Source: Clostridiales bacterium
GTDB taxonomy: Bacteria; Bacillota; Clostridia; Lachnospirales; Lachnospiraceae
Reading direction: 5' to 3'
DNA length: 33,159 nt
Assembly (NCBI GenBank): GCA_012518885.1
Contig: JAAYRG010000095.1
Coordinates: forward strand, 1 to 33,159
Position 1 is the first letter of the stretch; each line of letters opens with the position of its first letter. The notes under the pieces are model-generated. The model was not told the origin of the DNA and did no database searches. It saw nothing but the letters and a program-made list of their open reading frames with translations. Both the position numbers and the translations under genes were made by a program. Below, piece by piece: positions 32,801 to 33,159 of this stretch.

Positions 32801-33159
32801 TTATTTTGTAATATAATTTTCTTTTAGATAATTTCTATTAACCTTACCATTAGTTGTATAAGGCATATTTTCTAACTTATAGATTTGGTTTGGAACCATA
32901 TAACGAGGCAATTTGTCTTTTAAATACGATGAAACCGAAGCCTTGTCAGGTCTGCCAACATAAAATAGTAGGATTTTCTTCTTATTATTATCAAATAGGC
33001 AACAGGCACTTTGAATTCCTTCAAGCATATTGATAACAATTTCTATTTCCCCTAGTTCAATCCTATGTCCCATATGTTTAATCTGGTTATCTTTTCTAGA
33101 TATAAAAACAAGGTCACCTTCTTCATTGTATTTACCTAGGTCTCCTGTGCAGTAAATTA
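32801..33159 (-). CDS. Adenylation enzyme, C-terminal part (DltA-like; 5' end outside the window)
   Basis: The reading frame is open from the right window edge to the stop at 32801. It covers the end of an ANL-superfamily ligase of the amino-acid adenylation type. Motif A7 (Y-C-T-GDLGKY) is followed by VFISRKDNQIKHMGHRIE, motif A8 (GHRIELGEIE) and A10 (TTNGKVNRNYL) with the catalytic Lys of NGKV. It should activate a small acid as AMP ester and load the neighbouring carrier protein. The specificity-determining core lies outside the window, so D-alanine is only one option. Confidence 0.9.
   Translation of the reverse strand, partial: IYCTGDLGKYNEEGDLVFISRKDNQIKHMGHRIELGEIEIVINMLEGIQSACCLFDNNKKKILLFYVGRPDKASVSSYLKDKLPRYMVPNQIYKLENMPYTTNGKVNRNYLKENYITK

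Overview
The window is a compact, AT-rich chromosomal stretch from a low-GC Gram-positive anaerobe, most likely a member of the Clostridia or Tissierellia. This rests on gene content: sepF, ylmE/G/H and divIVA, a clostridial radC-mreBCD-PBP2-minCDE-rodA-mgsA block, short intergenic gaps and strong AGGAGG-type ribosome binding sites. I cannot name a species. Apart from one small gene at 9511-9711 and a gene tail at the left edge, everything reads on the minus strand, so transcription runs from high to low coordinates. I saw no insertion sequence, prophage, CRISPR array, tRNA or rRNA.

From the right edge, transcription first meets an acylation-type operon (33159-29266). It encodes the end of an adenylation enzyme, an acyl carrier protein, an MBOAT acyltransferase, a membrane-anchored SGNH-like protein with Cys where Ser is expected, and a lipoprotein. 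It resembles the dlt system, but gene order and end genes differ. Next comes a repair and tRNA-modification unit (28916-21528): RNase HI, MutS, MutL, MiaA and a PLP enzyme of the methionine gamma-lyase/'aluminium resistance' family. A lone DUF4321 membrane protein follows.

The centre (20964-10569) is a cell-shape and septum-placement operon: radC, mreB, mreC, mreD, PBP2, minC, minD, minE, rodA, mgsA and a lipoprotein D,D-carboxypeptidase. It joins the elongasome (MreBCD, RodA, PBP2) to the Min system. Its MreB has lost several residues normally conserved around the nucleotide pocket. Its methylglyoxal synthase has Glu in place of the catalytic Asp.

A small island (10321-9511) holds a solitary P-loop protein and a convergent DUF378 membrane protein sharing one bidirectional terminator. 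Next is the division/surface operon (9273-2037): HlyD-like protein, ylmE, sepF, ylmG, ylmH, divIVA, aroB, lspA and a RluD-type pseudouridine synthase. aroB sits where ileS sits in Bacillus. The last unit (1733-126) is a BlaI/MecI-type repressor, the cyclic-di-AMP receptor DarA and a MYG1-family protein. It is preceded by a near-consensus promoter with an operator-like dyad at the expected transcription start. A 19-bp hairpin closes the unit and separates it from the gene entering from the left.

No wholly new system is evident. The best leads are the degenerate MreB, the BlaI-controlled c-di-AMP receptor operon, the dlt-like operon with a Cys-variant SGNH protein, and the Asp-to-Glu change in MgsA.
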